Assembly: GCF_019048845.1 (NCBI RefSeq)
Contig: NZ_CP077426.1
Location: forward strand, 2,589,501 to 2,653,500
Source of the DNA: Vibrio mimicus
GTDB lineage: Bacteria > Pseudomonadota > Gammaproteobacteria > Enterobacterales > Vibrionaceae
DNA: 64,000 nucleotides
Direction of reading: 5' to 3'
Below the pieces are notes generated by a model. It saw nothing but the letters and a program-made list of their open reading frames with translations, was not told the origin of the DNA and made no database searches. Positions 49,089-59,500 of this stretch are shown piece after piece; position 1 is the first letter of the stretch, and every line of letters begins with the position of its first letter. Both the position numbers and the translations under genes were made by a program.

Positions 49089-49718
49089 TTAACCTTTGTA
49101 ACCAGTCGCTACGATAAAAACTTCGCGTGAACGTGATCGAGATGAGTCCGGTTTACGAATTTTAACCACTTTAAACAGGTCTCTGACCGCTTTGACATAA
49201 TCATCAAAGCCTTCTCCTTGAAACACTTTCACCACAAAACTACCATTCGGAGCCAGAACTTGTCGACACATATCCAATGCCAATTCGACAAGGTACATAG
49301 CCCGAGGTTGGTCAACCGATAGGTTCCCCGCCATATTCGGTGCCATATCAGACATCACCACATCCACCATCTCTGGTTGAATACGTTCCAGTAATGCATT
49401 CAATACGGCTTCTTCACGGAAATCACCTTGCAAGAAAGAAACACCGGCAATGGATTCCATCGGTAAAAGATCACAAGCGATTACTCGACCACTGTCACCC
49501 ACGACTTTCGCAGCAAACTGTGACCATCCACCCGGTGCAGCACCTAGATCGACCACAGTCATACCTGCTTTTAGTAGTTTGTCTTTATTTTGGATCTCTT
49601 CTATTTTGAAGATAGCACGAGAACGAAAGCCTTTCTTCCTAGCTTCGTTAGCATATTTGTCGTCAAAATGCTCTTTTAACCAGCGAGTTGAACTCGCCGA
49701 GTGTTTCTGTTTACTCAT
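49089..49718 (-). CDS. rlmE: 23S rRNA (uridine2552-2'-O)-methyltransferase RlmE
   Basis: RlmE (FtsJ/RrmJ) methylates the 2'-O of U2552 in 23S rRNA during 50S assembly. The 209-residue protein starts [20 protein letters not shown] and has the SAM motif [13 protein letters not shown] near residue 56. The K-D-K-E catalytic tetrad residues are visible in [22 protein letters not shown] and the late region. Start ATG 49718 has AGGAAC six bases upstream. A longer reading begins inside the divergent yhbY region and has no family support. It lies about 110 bases before ftsH. Confidence 0.95.
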   Translation of the reverse strand: MSKQKHSASSTRWLKEHFDDKYANEARKKGFRSRAIFKIEEIQNKDKLLKAGMTVVDLGAAPGGWSQFAAKVVGDSGRVIACDLLPMESIAGVSFLQGDFREEAVLNALLERIQPEMVDVVMSDMAPNMAGNLSVDQPRAMYLVELALDMCRQVLAPNGSFVVKVFQGEGFDDYVKAVRDLFKVVKIRKPDSSRSRSREVFIVATGYKG

Positions 49719-49837
49719 TTTGTTCCTAACTAAGTCACCGCTATCCAAGAAAGTCTGGTAGAAAATATAGTCTTCTAGAATAGATGGCGTTAAAATGACG
49801 GTTTTCAACCCTAATATTAAATAAATTTGGCCGCGTA

Positions 49838-50134
49838 ATGAACCTAAGCAACAAACAAAAGCAGCATCTGAAAGGCTTGGCACACAACTTAAAACCTGTT
49901 GTGTTAATGGGCGCAAACGGATTAACAGAAGCTGTGCTGGCGGAAATCGAAATTGCGCTCGATCACCACGAACTGATTAAAGTGAAAGTCGTTTCGGAAG
50001 ATCGTGAAACTAAGCAATTGATCGTTGACGCAATTGTTCGCGAAACTGGCGCCGAAAAAGTACAGGTAATCGGTAAAGTTCTCGTACTTTATCGCCAGTC
50101 TCAGCAACGCAAAATCGAATTGCCGCGCAAATAA
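49838..50134 (+). CDS. yhbY: RNA-binding protein YhbY (CRM domain)
   Basis: YhbY is a CRM-domain protein that associates with pre-50S ribosomal particles. The 98-residue product starts [20 protein letters not shown] and contains the GxxG loop in [18 protein letters not shown]. It diverges from rlmE over 119 bases and converges on greA. Length matches E. coli (97). Confidence 0.95.
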   Translation: MNLSNKQKQHLKGLAHNLKPVVLMGANGLTEAVLAEIEIALDHHELIKVKVVSEDRETKQLIVDAIVRETGAEKVQVIGKVLVLYRQSQQRKIELPRK

Positions 50135-50151
50135 TCAGCCATTGGATGAAC

Positions 50152-50179
50152 AAAAAAGGTCGCATCAGCGACCTTTTTT
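50152..50179. terminator. Bidirectional terminator between yhbY and greA
   Basis: Stem AGGTCGC/GCGACCT with A6 left and T6 right, between convergent genes. Confidence 0.9.
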
Positions 50180-50198
50180 ACTTTTTGAATTGCCTAAC

Positions 50199-50672
50199 TT
50201 ATAGGTATTCAACACGATCGATTTCGAAGTCTTTATTGCCACCAGGGGTTGCAATAGCAACTTCATCACCTTCAAGTTTACCGATCAAACCACGTGCAAT
50301 TGGAGAGTTAACCGAAATACGCCCTGATTTGATATCCGCCTCATCATCACCCACGATTTGGTACGTTTTCTCCTCATCAGTATTGACATCAATTACCGTC
50401 ACTGTCGCACCAAAAATCACTTTGCCGTTGTTTTCCATCGTAGTGACATCAATCACCTGAGCTACAGACAACTTGTATTCAATGTCACGAATTTGAGCTT
50501 CACAAATCCCTTGTTCTTCTCGAGCGGCGTGGTATTCCGCGTTTTCTTTAAGATCACCGAGTTCGCGAGCTTCAGCAATTGCTTCTGTGATTTTGGGTCT
50601 GAGCTTTAACAATCTGTCTAGCTCTTCACGCAGGAGTTTCTCTCCTCGCGCTGTCATTGGAACTTTTTCCAT
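50199..50672 (-). CDS. greA: Transcription elongation factor GreA
   Basis: GreA rescues backtracked RNA polymerase by stimulating cleavage of the nascent RNA. The 157-residue protein begins [21 protein letters not shown], has an N-terminal coiled coil with acidic tip residues ([15 protein letters not shown]), and a C-terminal FKBP-like domain. The second of two adjacent ATG codons is the better start: its distance to GAGG is six bases and its N-terminus matches the family. It is followed by a terminator shared with yhbY. Confidence 0.95.
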   Translation of the reverse strand: MEKVPMTARGEKLLREELDRLLKLRPKITEAIAEARELGDLKENAEYHAAREEQGICEAQIRDIEYKLSVAQVIDVTTMENNGKVIFGATVTVIDVNTDEEKTYQIVGDDEADIKSGRISVNSPIARGLIGKLEGDEVAIATPGGNKDFEIDRVEYL

Positions 50673-50901
50673 CATTTACCTCTGCGCCAAAGTTTTCTTT
50701 GGACAATAAAAAGTTTCCCAACATCCTAAATCGGGTTGGGTTAGTGTTGAACCATTTGGATTAAGCAAAAGTGTAAACAAAGTTAAGTGCTAAATCACCC
50801 AAATTCAATATTTGCGAGACGAATTTACTCAAAATCCGATTTCCACTTTTTATATGTGATCTTTAGCACAATTAGAACGAGCAAAACTCACTCAATTACG
50901 A

Positions 50902-50916
50902 TAAAAAAAAATAAAA
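50902..50916 (+). promoter_or_regulatory. Candidate ToxR site (distal)
   Basis: TAAAA-N5-TAAAA (50902-50906 and 50912-50916) matches the ToxR consensus TNAAA-N5-TNAAA, in a long A-tract. ToxR activates ompU in V. cholerae. Confidence 0.5.
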
Positions 50917-50948
50917 AAAACCATCTAACCCTCAAAGCTGACCAGTAT

Positions 50949-50973
50949 TTAAAATCAATAAAAATAATTTAAA
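50949..50973 (+). promoter_or_regulatory. Candidate ToxR array of three 10-bp-spaced motifs
   Basis: TTAAA at 50949, TAAAA at 50959 and TTAAA at 50969 are exactly 10 bases apart, matching two overlapping ToxR sites (TNAAA-N5-TNAAA) on one face of the helix, about 255-277 bases before the ompU start codon. Confidence 0.6.
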
Positions 50974-51225
50974 AACAACAACTTGATAATTTTTTACCAA
51001 CAATAAAACAGTGTTCATAAGCCTGATTTATATCATTTTACTAACTCATCTCGGAACTTTAGGAGTACAAAAAGAGCCACGAAAATGGCTGAACCATCAA
51101 CTTTCTTGTGCTTTATGGTTTCGACACACCAATAACAAATGAAGCTTGATGCATCATCTATTTCGATTGACGTGACTTTACGTCGTACAAAATCAATTTA
51201 TGGACAATAAATTAGGACTTATAAG

Positions 51226-52251
51226 ATGAACAAGACTCTGATTGCTCTTGCTGTATCAGCCGCTGCAGTGGCTACTGGCGCTTACGCTGACGGAATTAAC
51301 CAAAGCAGTGACAAAGCAGGTTCAACTGTTTACAGTGCGAAAGGCGCTTCTCTAGAGATCGGTGGTCGTGCTGAAGCACGTCTGTCTCTAAAAGATGGCA
51401 AAGCACAAGACAACTCTCGTGTACGTCTAAACCTGCTAGGTAAAGCAGAAATCAACGACAGCCTGTACGGCGTAGGTTTCTACGAAGGTGAATTCACTAC
51501 TAACGACCAAGGCACAAACGCGTCTAACAACAGCCTAGACAACCGTTACACCTACGCGGGTATCGGCGGTACTTACGGTGAAGTAACTTACGGTAAAAAT
51601 GATGGCGCTCTGGGCGTAATCACTGACTTCACTGATATCATGTCTTACCACGGTAACACCGCAGCGGAAAAAATTGCAGTGGCAGACCGCGTAGACAACA
51701 TGTTGGCGTACAAAGGCCAATTTGGTGACCTAGGCGTAAAAGCAAGCTACCGTTTTGCTGACCGTAACGCTGTTGATGCATCAGGTAACATTGTACCTGA
51801 AAATAATGCTGTAGATTACGTTGACAATGGTAAAGACGGTTACTCTCTGTCTGCAATCTATGCTTTCGGTGACACTGGTTTCAACGTTGGTGCAGGTTAC
51901 GCAGATCAAGCCGATCAAAACGAATACATGCTGGCAGCTTCTTACCGTATGGAAAACCTGTACTTCGCAGGCCTGTTTACTGACGGTGAGCTAGCGAAAG
52001 ACGTTGACTACACTGGCTACGAGCTAGCTGCTGCGTACAAACTGGGTCAAGCGGCGTTTACTACTACGTACAACAACGCAGAAACAGCAAACGAAACTTC
52101 AGCTGATAACATTGCTATCGACGCAACTTACTACTTCAAGCCAAACTTCCGTACTTACATCTCTTACAACTTCAACCTGCTAGATGCAGACAAAGTTGGT
52201 AAGGTGGACGCAGAAGACGAACTGGCTATCGGTCTACGTTACGACTTCTAA
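51226..52251 (+). CDS. ompU: Outer-membrane porin OmpU
   Basis: OmpU is the major general porin of V. cholerae, a trimeric beta-barrel activated by ToxR and important for bile and acid resistance. The 341-residue precursor has a signal peptide MNKTLIALAVSAAAVATGAYA (cleavage before DGINQ at about residue 22), a beta-barrel with alternating YTYAGIGG, VGAGYAD and similar strands, and a C-terminal LAIGLRYDF ending in Phe, as needed for BAM insertion. An AGGA ribosome site precedes the ATG. It seems to differ from the O1 OmpU in several loops, from memory. It is monocistronic with a strong terminator. Confidence 0.97.
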   Translation: MNKTLIALAVSAAAVATGAYADGINQSSDKAGSTVYSAKGASLEIGGRAEARLSLKDGKAQDNSRVRLNLLGKAEINDSLYGVGFYEGEFTTNDQGTNASNNSLDNRYTYAGIGGTYGEVTYGKNDGALGVITDFTDIMSYHGNTAAEKIAVADRVDNMLAYKGQFGDLGVKASYRFADRNAVDASGNIVPENNAVDYVDNGKDGYSLSAIYAFGDTGFNVGAGYADQADQNEYMLAASYRMENLYFAGLFTDGELAKDVDYTGYELAAAYKLGQAAFTTTYNNAETANETSADNIAIDATYYFKPNFRTYISYNFNLLDADKVGKVDAEDELAIGLRYDF

Positions 52252-52275
52252 TTATTGACTTCATGTCACACGCCA

Positions 52276-52302
52276 AACGCCTGCTAACTAGCAGGCGTTT
52301 TT
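52276..52302 (+). terminator. Intrinsic terminator of ompU
   Basis: An 11-bp stem AACGCCTGCTA/TAGCAGGCGTT followed by T5, 25 bases after the ompU stop. Confidence 0.92.
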
Positions 52303-52349
52303 CTATCTGGCTATACTTCAGCAATCATCTGTTCTGGAAGTTTTTGGCT

Positions 52350-53795
52350 ATGTTTTTTTCAATTTCGCCGCGCAGGCTCCTGCTCTTAAGTGCTTTTCTC
52401 TTTCATCCAATCGCCAATGCGCAAACTCAGTTGGATTCAGCCACCAATAAACTCCCAGCAGGATCACGCTATGCGTTATTGATTGAGGATGTCGCTTCAC
52501 AGCAGCCGGTGCTCAATGTGAATACGCATCTTTATTATCCCCCAGCTAGCACACAAAAAATTTTCACGGCGCTCGCGGCTAAACTCGAACTGGGTGATGA
52601 TTTTCGCTTCCGAACGGAATTAACCCGCTCTGGGCCTGATTGGGCCATTCGCTTTTCTGGAGATCCAACCCTAACCACTGTCGATTTAACCGCTCTCCTC
52701 AAAGAACTAAAATCACAAACGGGTGGGAAAATCGAGGGAGATTTGTGGCTAGATAACAGCATATTTAGCGGCTATGAACGAGCTGTAGGTTGGCCTTGGG
52801 ATATTCTCGGTGTTTGCTACAGTGCCCCCGCTAGTGCCATCAATTTGGATGGAAACTGCATTCAAGCCTCTATTTATACTGAACCGCAAGGAAAAACCCG
52901 CGTTTACGTACCCGAACAATACCCTGTGCATGTTCAATCTCAAGCGATTAGTGTCAGTAAAAGTGAGCAAGAAAGCCTACTGTGCGATTTGGAGCTCACT
53001 GCTAATGCAGAAAATCATTATAAATTGGAGGGCTGTCTGATGCATCGTGATAAGCCCCTCCCCTTAAAATTCGCGGTGCAAGATACAGGGTTGTACGCCC
53101 AGCGCATCCTCTATCGTCTACTTGCTCAACTGAATATTGAGATCAAAGGTGAAATCAAGTTGGGTAAAGCCGCTTTTAAACAACCTCAAAAAGTCGCTTA
53201 TCACCAATCTGAACCTCTGCCTGTTCTACTTAAAACCATGCTGCAGGAGTCGGATAACCTGATTGCAGATACTCTAACAAAAACGTTAGGACACTATTTT
53301 TACTTACAACCGGGCAGCTTTGCTAATGGTACGCAAGCGATTAAGCAGATTTTTTATTCCAGAACGGGAATTTCATTAGAAGATGCTCAGTTGGCTGACG
53401 GCTCCGGTCTTTCACGCAATAACCGAATTCGTCCACAAGTGATGATCGATACATTACGCTATCTTTACCAGCATGATGCTCAACTCGGTTTGATTGCGAT
53501 GCTGCCTTCCGCAGGAGAATCCGGCACGCTGCAATATCGACGCAGTATGCGTACTCCACAAGTGAGTGGCAAAATAAAAGCGAAAAGTGGCTCGCTCTAT
53601 GGCACTTATAATATGGCTGGCTTTGTGATGGATGAAAATCAGCGTCCAAAGATGCTTTTCGTCCAGTTTGTCACCGACTATTTCCCCCAAAAAACCAGCA
53701 CAAACGTTGCCTTGGAGCCGCCGATCATTCAATTTGAGACTCAGTTTTATCAAGAACTCATTCAGTTTAATCACTTAGCGGCTAAACCGAATTAA
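52350..53795 (+). CDS. dacB: D-alanyl-D-alanine carboxypeptidase/endopeptidase DacB (PBP4)
   Basis: DacB is a periplasmic penicillin-binding protein that trims peptidoglycan crosslinks. The 481-residue precursor starts MFFSISPRRLLLLSAFLF with a signal peptide cleaved near NAQ (residue 24). The penicillin-binding motifs are present in order: S-T-Q-K at residues 67-70, S-D-N in ESDNLIADT, and K-S-G in KAKSGSLYGTYN. I chose ATG 52350 for the GGAAG ribosome site; a frame open from 52263 runs through the ompU terminator and is unlikely. It is convergent with tyrS. Confidence 0.95.
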   Translation: MFFSISPRRLLLLSAFLFHPIANAQTQLDSATNKLPAGSRYALLIEDVASQQPVLNVNTHLYYPPASTQKIFTALAAKLELGDDFRFRTELTRSGPDWAIRFSGDPTLTTVDLTALLKELKSQTGGKIEGDLWLDNSIFSGYERAVGWPWDILGVCYSAPASAINLDGNCIQASIYTEPQGKTRVYVPEQYPVHVQSQAISVSKSEQESLLCDLELTANAENHYKLEGCLMHRDKPLPLKFAVQDTGLYAQRILYRLLAQLNIEIKGEIKLGKAAFKQPQKVAYHQSEPLPVLLKTMLQESDNLIADTLTKTLGHYFYLQPGSFANGTQAIKQIFYSRTGISLEDAQLADGSGLSRNNRIRPQVMIDTLRYLYQHDAQLGLIAMLPSAGESGTLQYRRSMRTPQVSGKIKAKSGSLYGTYNMAGFVMDENQRPKMLFVQFVTDYFPQKTSTNVALEPPIIQFETQFYQELIQFNHLAAKPN

Positions 53796-53828
53796 GGGTA
53801 AACAGCGGTTAATCCAAACCTGAAAGAG

Positions 53829-53853
53829 AAAAAAGCGCCATTAGGCGCTTTTT
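53829..53853. terminator. Bidirectional terminator between dacB and tyrS
   Basis: Stem AAGCGCC/GGCGCTT flanked by A and T runs in the dacB-tyrS convergent gap. Confidence 0.88.
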
Positions 53854-53876
53854 ATCTAAGATGATGGCGACTCGAA

Positions 53877-55064
53877 TTATTTAATTGTCACTCGTGCAAA
53901 TTTACGTTTACCGACTTGATAAACCGATGTGCCACAAGCAGGTACGAGTTTCGTATCCTCCAACTTCTCTCCATCCAGTTTCACCGCACCTTGTTTAATC
54001 ATGCGCAGTGCATCCGAAGTCGATCCCACTAATCCTGCATCTTTCAACAGATTTGAAATCGCAATACCGGCAGCAAATTCAAACTCCGGCATTTCCTCTG
54101 GCATTGCGCCTTTTTGGAAGCGGTTGATGAACTCTTGTTCTGCGGCATCCGCATCCGCTTCACTATGGAAACGAGCAATGATCTCTTTTGCTAACAAGAT
54201 TTTGATGTCACGAGGGTTTGTGCCATTTTTCACATCAGCTTTGAACTGAGCAATTTGCTCTAATGGGCGGAAAGAGAGCAGCTCGTAGTAGCTCCACATC
54301 AAATCATCAGAGATCGACATGATCTTGCCAAACATTTCACTCGGCGCTTCACTCACCCCAATGTAGTTGTGCGCTGATTTGGACATTTTCTTCTCGCCAT
54401 CCAATCCCACCAGCAACGGCATCATCAATACGACTTGTGGTTTTTGGCCATTAGCTTTTTGTAGCTCACGCCCCATCAGCAAGTTGAACTTCTGGTCAGT
54501 ACCGCCGAGCTCAACATCCGTCTCCATAGCCACTGAGTCATAGCCTTGCAGTAATGGGTACATAAACTCGTGAATCGCAATCGGCTGACCATTGTTGTAA
54601 CGCTTTTTAAAGTCATCACGCTCTAACATACGAGCAACGGTCTGGTTTGACGCCAAACGGATCATACCTTCTGCACCCAGTTGTGATAACCACTCTGAGT
54701 TAAATTGGATCTTGGTTTTTGCCGGATCGAGGATCTTAAACACTTGCTGTTTATAGGTTTCCGCATTGCGTAACACATCTTCACGAGTCAAAGGTGGACG
54801 CGTGGTGTTTTTTCCTGTTGGATCGCCCACCATACCGGTAAAGTCACCAATCAAAAATGTCACGTCATGACCTAAATCCTGGAAAGTACGAAGCTTATTG
54901 AGGATTACTGTGTGGCCTAAATGGATATCCGGAGCCGTTGGGTCTGCACCCAGTTTAATTCGCAGCGGACGGTTTTCTTTGAGCTTCGCGATCAACTCTT
55001 CTTCTGGGATCAGCTCTTCAACACCACGTTTAATCTCAGCTAAAGCGGCTTCAATACTCGCCAT
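53877..55064 (-). CDS. tyrS: Tyrosyl-tRNA synthetase
   Basis: TyrS charges tRNA-Tyr. The 395-residue class I enzyme has the HIGH-like motif HLGHT at about residues 48-52 and K-M-S-K-S near 231, with a C-terminal S4-like RNA-binding domain ([19 protein letters not shown]). Length fits the bacterial TyrS family with S4 domain. It diverges from shyC over 130 bases. Confidence 0.96.
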   Translation of the reverse strand: MASIEAALAEIKRGVEELIPEEELIAKLKENRPLRIKLGADPTAPDIHLGHTVILNKLRTFQDLGHDVTFLIGDFTGMVGDPTGKNTTRPPLTREDVLRNAETYKQQVFKILDPAKTKIQFNSEWLSQLGAEGMIRLASNQTVARMLERDDFKKRYNNGQPIAIHEFMYPLLQGYDSVAMETDVELGGTDQKFNLLMGRELQKANGQKPQVVLMMPLLVGLDGEKKMSKSAHNYIGVSEAPSEMFGKIMSISDDLMWSYYELLSFRPLEQIAQFKADVKNGTNPRDIKILLAKEIIARFHSEADADAAEQEFINRFQKGAMPEEMPEFEFAAGIAISNLLKDAGLVGSTSDALRMIKQGAVKLDGEKLEDTKLVPACGTSVYQVGKRKFARVTIK

Positions 55065-55194
55065 TCTTGTTCACTCCCACAGATTTGGCAAAAATTTGAT
55101 AGTGGAACATATTACTTGAATAGCGATGCATTTTGAAACCAGTTAGACTACCCGACAGCGATTTTGTTAATAATTAAATGAATTTGAACTGAAT

Positions 55195-56493
55195 ATGCTT
55201 TCACTTTTCACTCGTCTTCCGTGGCTGCACCGTGTGTTGATCACCGTTTTTAGTGCCGTCATTGCCTTCGCCGTTTTTTTTCTTCCTAATACTGAAACAT
55301 TACGTAAACCCGATTCTCAATTAGAACTTGGCCGCCATTACTCTGTGCCTCTTGATAATACGCTTTTGACTACTAACGAGGATGGACAAGTCTCTAGCCC
55401 CCTGCTGCGCTGGGAAACCTATAAAGTCGCTAATGGCGAAAGTGCGGCGGTGCTCTTTCAACGGGCCGGACTCTCATCGCGAGTGCTGTATGAACTGACC
55501 TCAAGTAACAGTGACATTAATAGCCAACTTTCAAAGTTGATGCCTAAAGATGAATTAAAATTTGGTTTTGATGAAAAAAATCAATTAGTTCAACTCAAGC
55601 GTACCATTAGCCCTTATGAAACCTTTGTGGTGACCCGTTCAGATTCTGGTTTTACCTCTGAATTTGATAAGAAAGATGTGGTTTACCAACTGAACTATGC
55701 TGAAGCTAAAATCACATCTAGCTTCTGGAATGCGGGCATGGCGGCGGGGTTAAGCGCCAACCAAATCATGGAGCTTGCAGGTCTATTTGGTTGGGATATC
55801 GACTTTGCTCTTGATATTCGAGAAGGTGACCAATTCAAACTGCTTTACCAAGAAAAGTTGGTGGAAGGTACTGTCATTGGACGAGGTAACATCATCGCGG
55901 CAACCTTCTCCAACCAAGGTTCCACCTTTACGGCAATTTTAGATGACAACACGGGCAATTATTACGATGAGAATGGTCGAGCAATGAAAAAAGCCTTTTT
56001 GCGCTCTCCTCTCGATTTCCGCCGTGTTTCTTCTAACTTTAACCCTCGTCGCCTCCATCCGGTCACGGGGCAAGTTAAAGCACACCGAGGTACTGACTAC
56101 GCAGCCCCTGTGGGTACACCAATCTGGGCAGCAGGGGATGGTGTGGTTGAAAAATCAAGCTACAACCAATTTAACGGAAATTATGTCTATATTCGTCACA
56201 GTAATACTTACATTACCAAGTACCTGCACTTACAGCGCCGACTGGTAAAAACAGGCCAGCGAGTCAAACAAGGGCAAAGCATTGGAACTCTAGGTGGTAC
56301 AGGGCGGGTTACTGGACCGCATTTGCACTACGAATTTTTGGTGAATGGCGTACACAAAAACCCTCGCACTGTTGAATTGCCACAAGCGCAATCATTGAGT
56401 GGTAAAGCCAAAGAAACCTTTATTGCTAACGCCAAACAACGCATGGCGAAACTGGATCGTTACAGTCAACTGCTGTATGCCAACCAGCAATAA
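55195..56493 (+). CDS. shyC: M23-family peptidoglycan DD-endopeptidase ShyC
   Basis: ShyC is a LytM-type zinc endopeptidase that cleaves peptidoglycan crosslinks; V. cholerae has ShyA, ShyB and ShyC, and from memory this matches VC0630, shyC. The 432-residue protein has an N-terminal membrane anchor (about residues 11-31), a central region with a LysM-like look, and a LytM domain with the zinc ligands H297-x3-D301 (HRGTD) and H376/H378 in GPHLHYEF. The catalytic residues are intact. It lies divergent from tyrS and convergent with an RND pump. Confidence 0.9.
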   Translation: MLSLFTRLPWLHRVLITVFSAVIAFAVFFLPNTETLRKPDSQLELGRHYSVPLDNTLLTTNEDGQVSSPLLRWETYKVANGESAAVLFQRAGLSSRVLYELTSSNSDINSQLSKLMPKDELKFGFDEKNQLVQLKRTISPYETFVVTRSDSGFTSEFDKKDVVYQLNYAEAKITSSFWNAGMAAGLSANQIMELAGLFGWDIDFALDIREGDQFKLLYQEKLVEGTVIGRGNIIAATFSNQGSTFTAILDDNTGNYYDENGRAMKKAFLRSPLDFRRVSSNFNPRRLHPVTGQVKAHRGTDYAAPVGTPIWAAGDGVVEKSSYNQFNGNYVYIRHSNTYITKYLHLQRRLVKTGQRVKQGQSIGTLGGTGRVTGPHLHYEFLVNGVHKNPRTVELPQAQSLSGKAKETFIANAKQRMAKLDRYSQLLYANQQ

Positions 56494-56513
56494 CGCTTTT
56501 CAATGACCCTAAA

Positions 56514-56541
56514 AATAAGGCCAGCATTTCGCTGGCCTTAA
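56514..56541. terminator. Bidirectional terminator between shyC and the RND pump
   Basis: A 10-bp stem TAAGGCCAGC/GCTGGCCTTA with a five-base loop, 22 bases after the shyC stop. Confidence 0.85.
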
Positions 56542-56560
56542 TGATCTTGAAAGATGGGGA

Positions 56561-59500
56561 TTAGCTGCTGGCTTCGTCATTAACGTCAAGCTCTTCACTC
56601 ACCGTACTTTTTCGGCGTCCCAACATCAGTAAACAAGGTGTGAGCACCAAAGTCAGCACAGTCGCAAATGCTAATCCTCCTGCAACCGCCGTTGCTAACT
56701 GAGACCACCACTGGGTACTGGGCGCACCAAACTCAATTTTCTGATTGATGATATCGATGTTCATTTCAAGCACCATAGGCATCAAACCAAGAATGGTCGT
56801 TACCGTTGTTAACAATACAGGGCGCAAGCGCTGAACGCCGGTTCGTAGTATCGCCTCTTCACGGCTCATACCTCGTTTTAACAGTTGGTTGTAAGTATCA
56901 ATCAATACAATATTGTTGTTAACCACAATCCCAGCAAGAGCGATAACACCAATCCCTGACATAACAATTCCAAATGGCTTTTGGAAAATCAGCAATCCAG
57001 CAAAAACCCCGACCGTGGAGAACAACACGGCGGTCAAAATTAAGAAAGCTTGGTAAAAACTATTAAATTGGGTGATCAAAATGATCGCCATTGCGGCCAG
57101 CGCAATCATAAACGCTTTTTCCAAAAATGCGGCCGAGTGTTCCTGCTCTTCATTCTGACCACGGATCTTAAACTCGACACCATTAGGTAAATTGAGCTCT
57201 CGCAGCGCTTGTTCAATCGCTGGCAGCTCCAATGCTAAGTTGTAGCCTTCTTTAAGATCCGCAACGACACTGAGCACTCGTTGCCCATCGATGCGACGAA
57301 TCGTATCTTGTTTAGGCTCTGGAGTAATTTGGGCAAAGTTGGTTAACGGCACTAACCCTTGCGCGGTTTTGACTCGCAATTGATCAAAGCGTCCAATATC
57401 ACGATACTCGCTCGGATAACGCACCAAAATATCGACCTCTTCATCGCTATCATCTGGCAAATAATCGCCAATATTGAGCCCATTGGTAACGAACTGTACG
57501 GTATTCCCGACTAGCGTAGCATCTGCGGCAAAGCGAGAAGCGTCATCACGCCGAATAGCAATTTTCCAATCAATCCCCGGCTTGCTGCCGTTATCACTTA
57601 CATTGGTTAATGCAGAATGCGCTTCCGCCCACAATCGCACCTGTTGAGTCGCTTTCTCTAAATTTGCTGGAGCTCGCGCAGAAAGCTCGATAACCAAATC
57701 ATGTTCAACCGGAGGACCCGCATCAGGAAACTTGTACTCAATCTCTACTCCAGGAAAAGCGTCTGTGACCTGTTGTAACTCCTCGATAATTTCTTTGACG
57801 CTGCGTCGATACTGCCAATCAACCGGAGTGATCTGCACCACCCCGATTTCATCTTCTCCTCCCGTTCGCGTGTATACGCTTTCAAATTCCTGATGGCCGA
57901 GCATCACCTGCTCAACATCCCGCATGATGCGATCTTTTTCATCAAGCGAAAGATCGCCATAAGAACGTACTTTGACCGAGAAAAAGGGCGGATCCACTTC
58001 AGGGAAGAACTCTGCACCCAGCCCCGCTTTCGCATAAGCAAAAGCGATCGCAGCTGACATAAGGAGAGCTGCGCATAAGATCTTGACCGGATGACGAATC
58101 GCCACAGCTAAGGTTTGGTAATACGCTTTCGTAATACCGGTTGCTTGGGTAAAGTCGCCATTATGCAGGGCCACCATACGAGCTTGATTGGCCTGCGTAA
58201 CTTGCTGTGGTCGTCCAAATAAACTGCCTAATACTGGAACAAACAACAATGCCATAACCAATGAAGCACTCAGAGTGGCAATCAGGGTCATCGGTAAGTA
58301 TTTCATGAACTCGCCGGTAACATCAGGCCAAAACAGTAAAGGGGCAAATGCCGCTAATGTCGTGGCAGTGGATGCCGTAATTGGCCATGCCATGCGTTTG
58401 GCGGCATCTCGATAGGCTTCTGTGCGATGCATCCCTTCTTGCATACGCCGATCGGCAAACTCTGTCACCACGATCGCCCCATCCACTAGCATCCCAACAG
58501 CCATGATCAATGCAAATAGCACGACAATGTTAACCGTGAGACCAAATACCGCAAGCACCAGTAAGCCCGCTAAAAATGAGCCAGGTATCGAAACCCCAAC
58601 CAGTAGTGAAGTTCGCCCCCCCAAGATCGCGATGATCACTATCACAACCAAAATGATGGCGGAAAGGATGTTGTTTTGTAGATCATTGAGCATGAGTTTG
58701 ACATCTTTCGACTCATCCCAAATCGTCTTCACTAACAAGTTACTCGGCCACTCTTCGCGAACTTGCGCTTCGGCTAATACCGCTTTAACCAGTTCAACGG
58801 TTTCGATGATGTTTTCACCGGAACGTTTCTTGATATCGAGCACAATTGCAGGTTTGCCATCTAAGCGAGCATAACTTTCTGGATCTCGAAAAGATTGCCG
58901 AACGGTCGCCACATCACCAAAGGTGATCACTTGTTTACCTTCAACTTTGATGGGCAATTCAAGAACATCTTTTAACGATTCAAAAACAGAGGGAACTTTG
59001 ACTGAAAAACGACCGTAGCCAGTATCGACAAACCCTGCGGCAACCACACGGTTATTGAGAGCTATTAGGTTGTAGATATCGCCCTGATCAAGGCCATAAC
59101 TTTCCATCAGCAGTGGATCAACGACAATTTCGACAATTTCATCACGATCCCCAGCAATATCCACTTTGAGGATCTGACGATAACTCTCCAATTTGTCTCG
59201 TAGCTGGCGAGCAATTTGTACTGTTGTACGTTCAGGCACTGTACCGTAGAGCACCACGGAAAGCACCGGCTGTTCAGCTGCTAAAGTAACTTCATTGACC
59301 GTGGGTTCATCGCTGTCTGTGGGTAATTTCGGCTTGGCTAAATCCACCGCATCACGGACATCCGCCATCGCTTTGGCTAAATCAACACCGACATTGAATT
59401 CCAAAACGACAGAGGCATGTCCTTCAGAAGCGGTGGCCGTCATCTCTTTTACCCCTTCGATAGAACGTAATTCTTGCTCTAAAGGGCGAACAATCAGCCG

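Larger units (their letters stand above)
50673..51225. other. Long AT-rich greA-ompU divergent region
   Basis: 553 bases without a gene. Long A/T tracts occur around 50900-51010. The greA promoter lies at the left end and the ompU promoter and leader at the right. TNAAA-type ToxR motifs occur in the middle (separate entries). A small inverted repeat AGCCA/TGGCT sits near 51074-51090. Confidence 0.6.

Noticed and set aside
49719..49916. 66-codon N-terminal extension of rlmE
   Set aside because: It overlaps the divergent yhbY start region and has no family support. ATG 49718 gives the conserved MSKQKHS start.
52263..52349. Upstream extension of dacB to 52263
   Set aside because: The extension passes through the 11-bp ompU terminator stem and encodes a non-signal-like stretch; ATG 52350 has a good ribosome site and a proper signal peptide.
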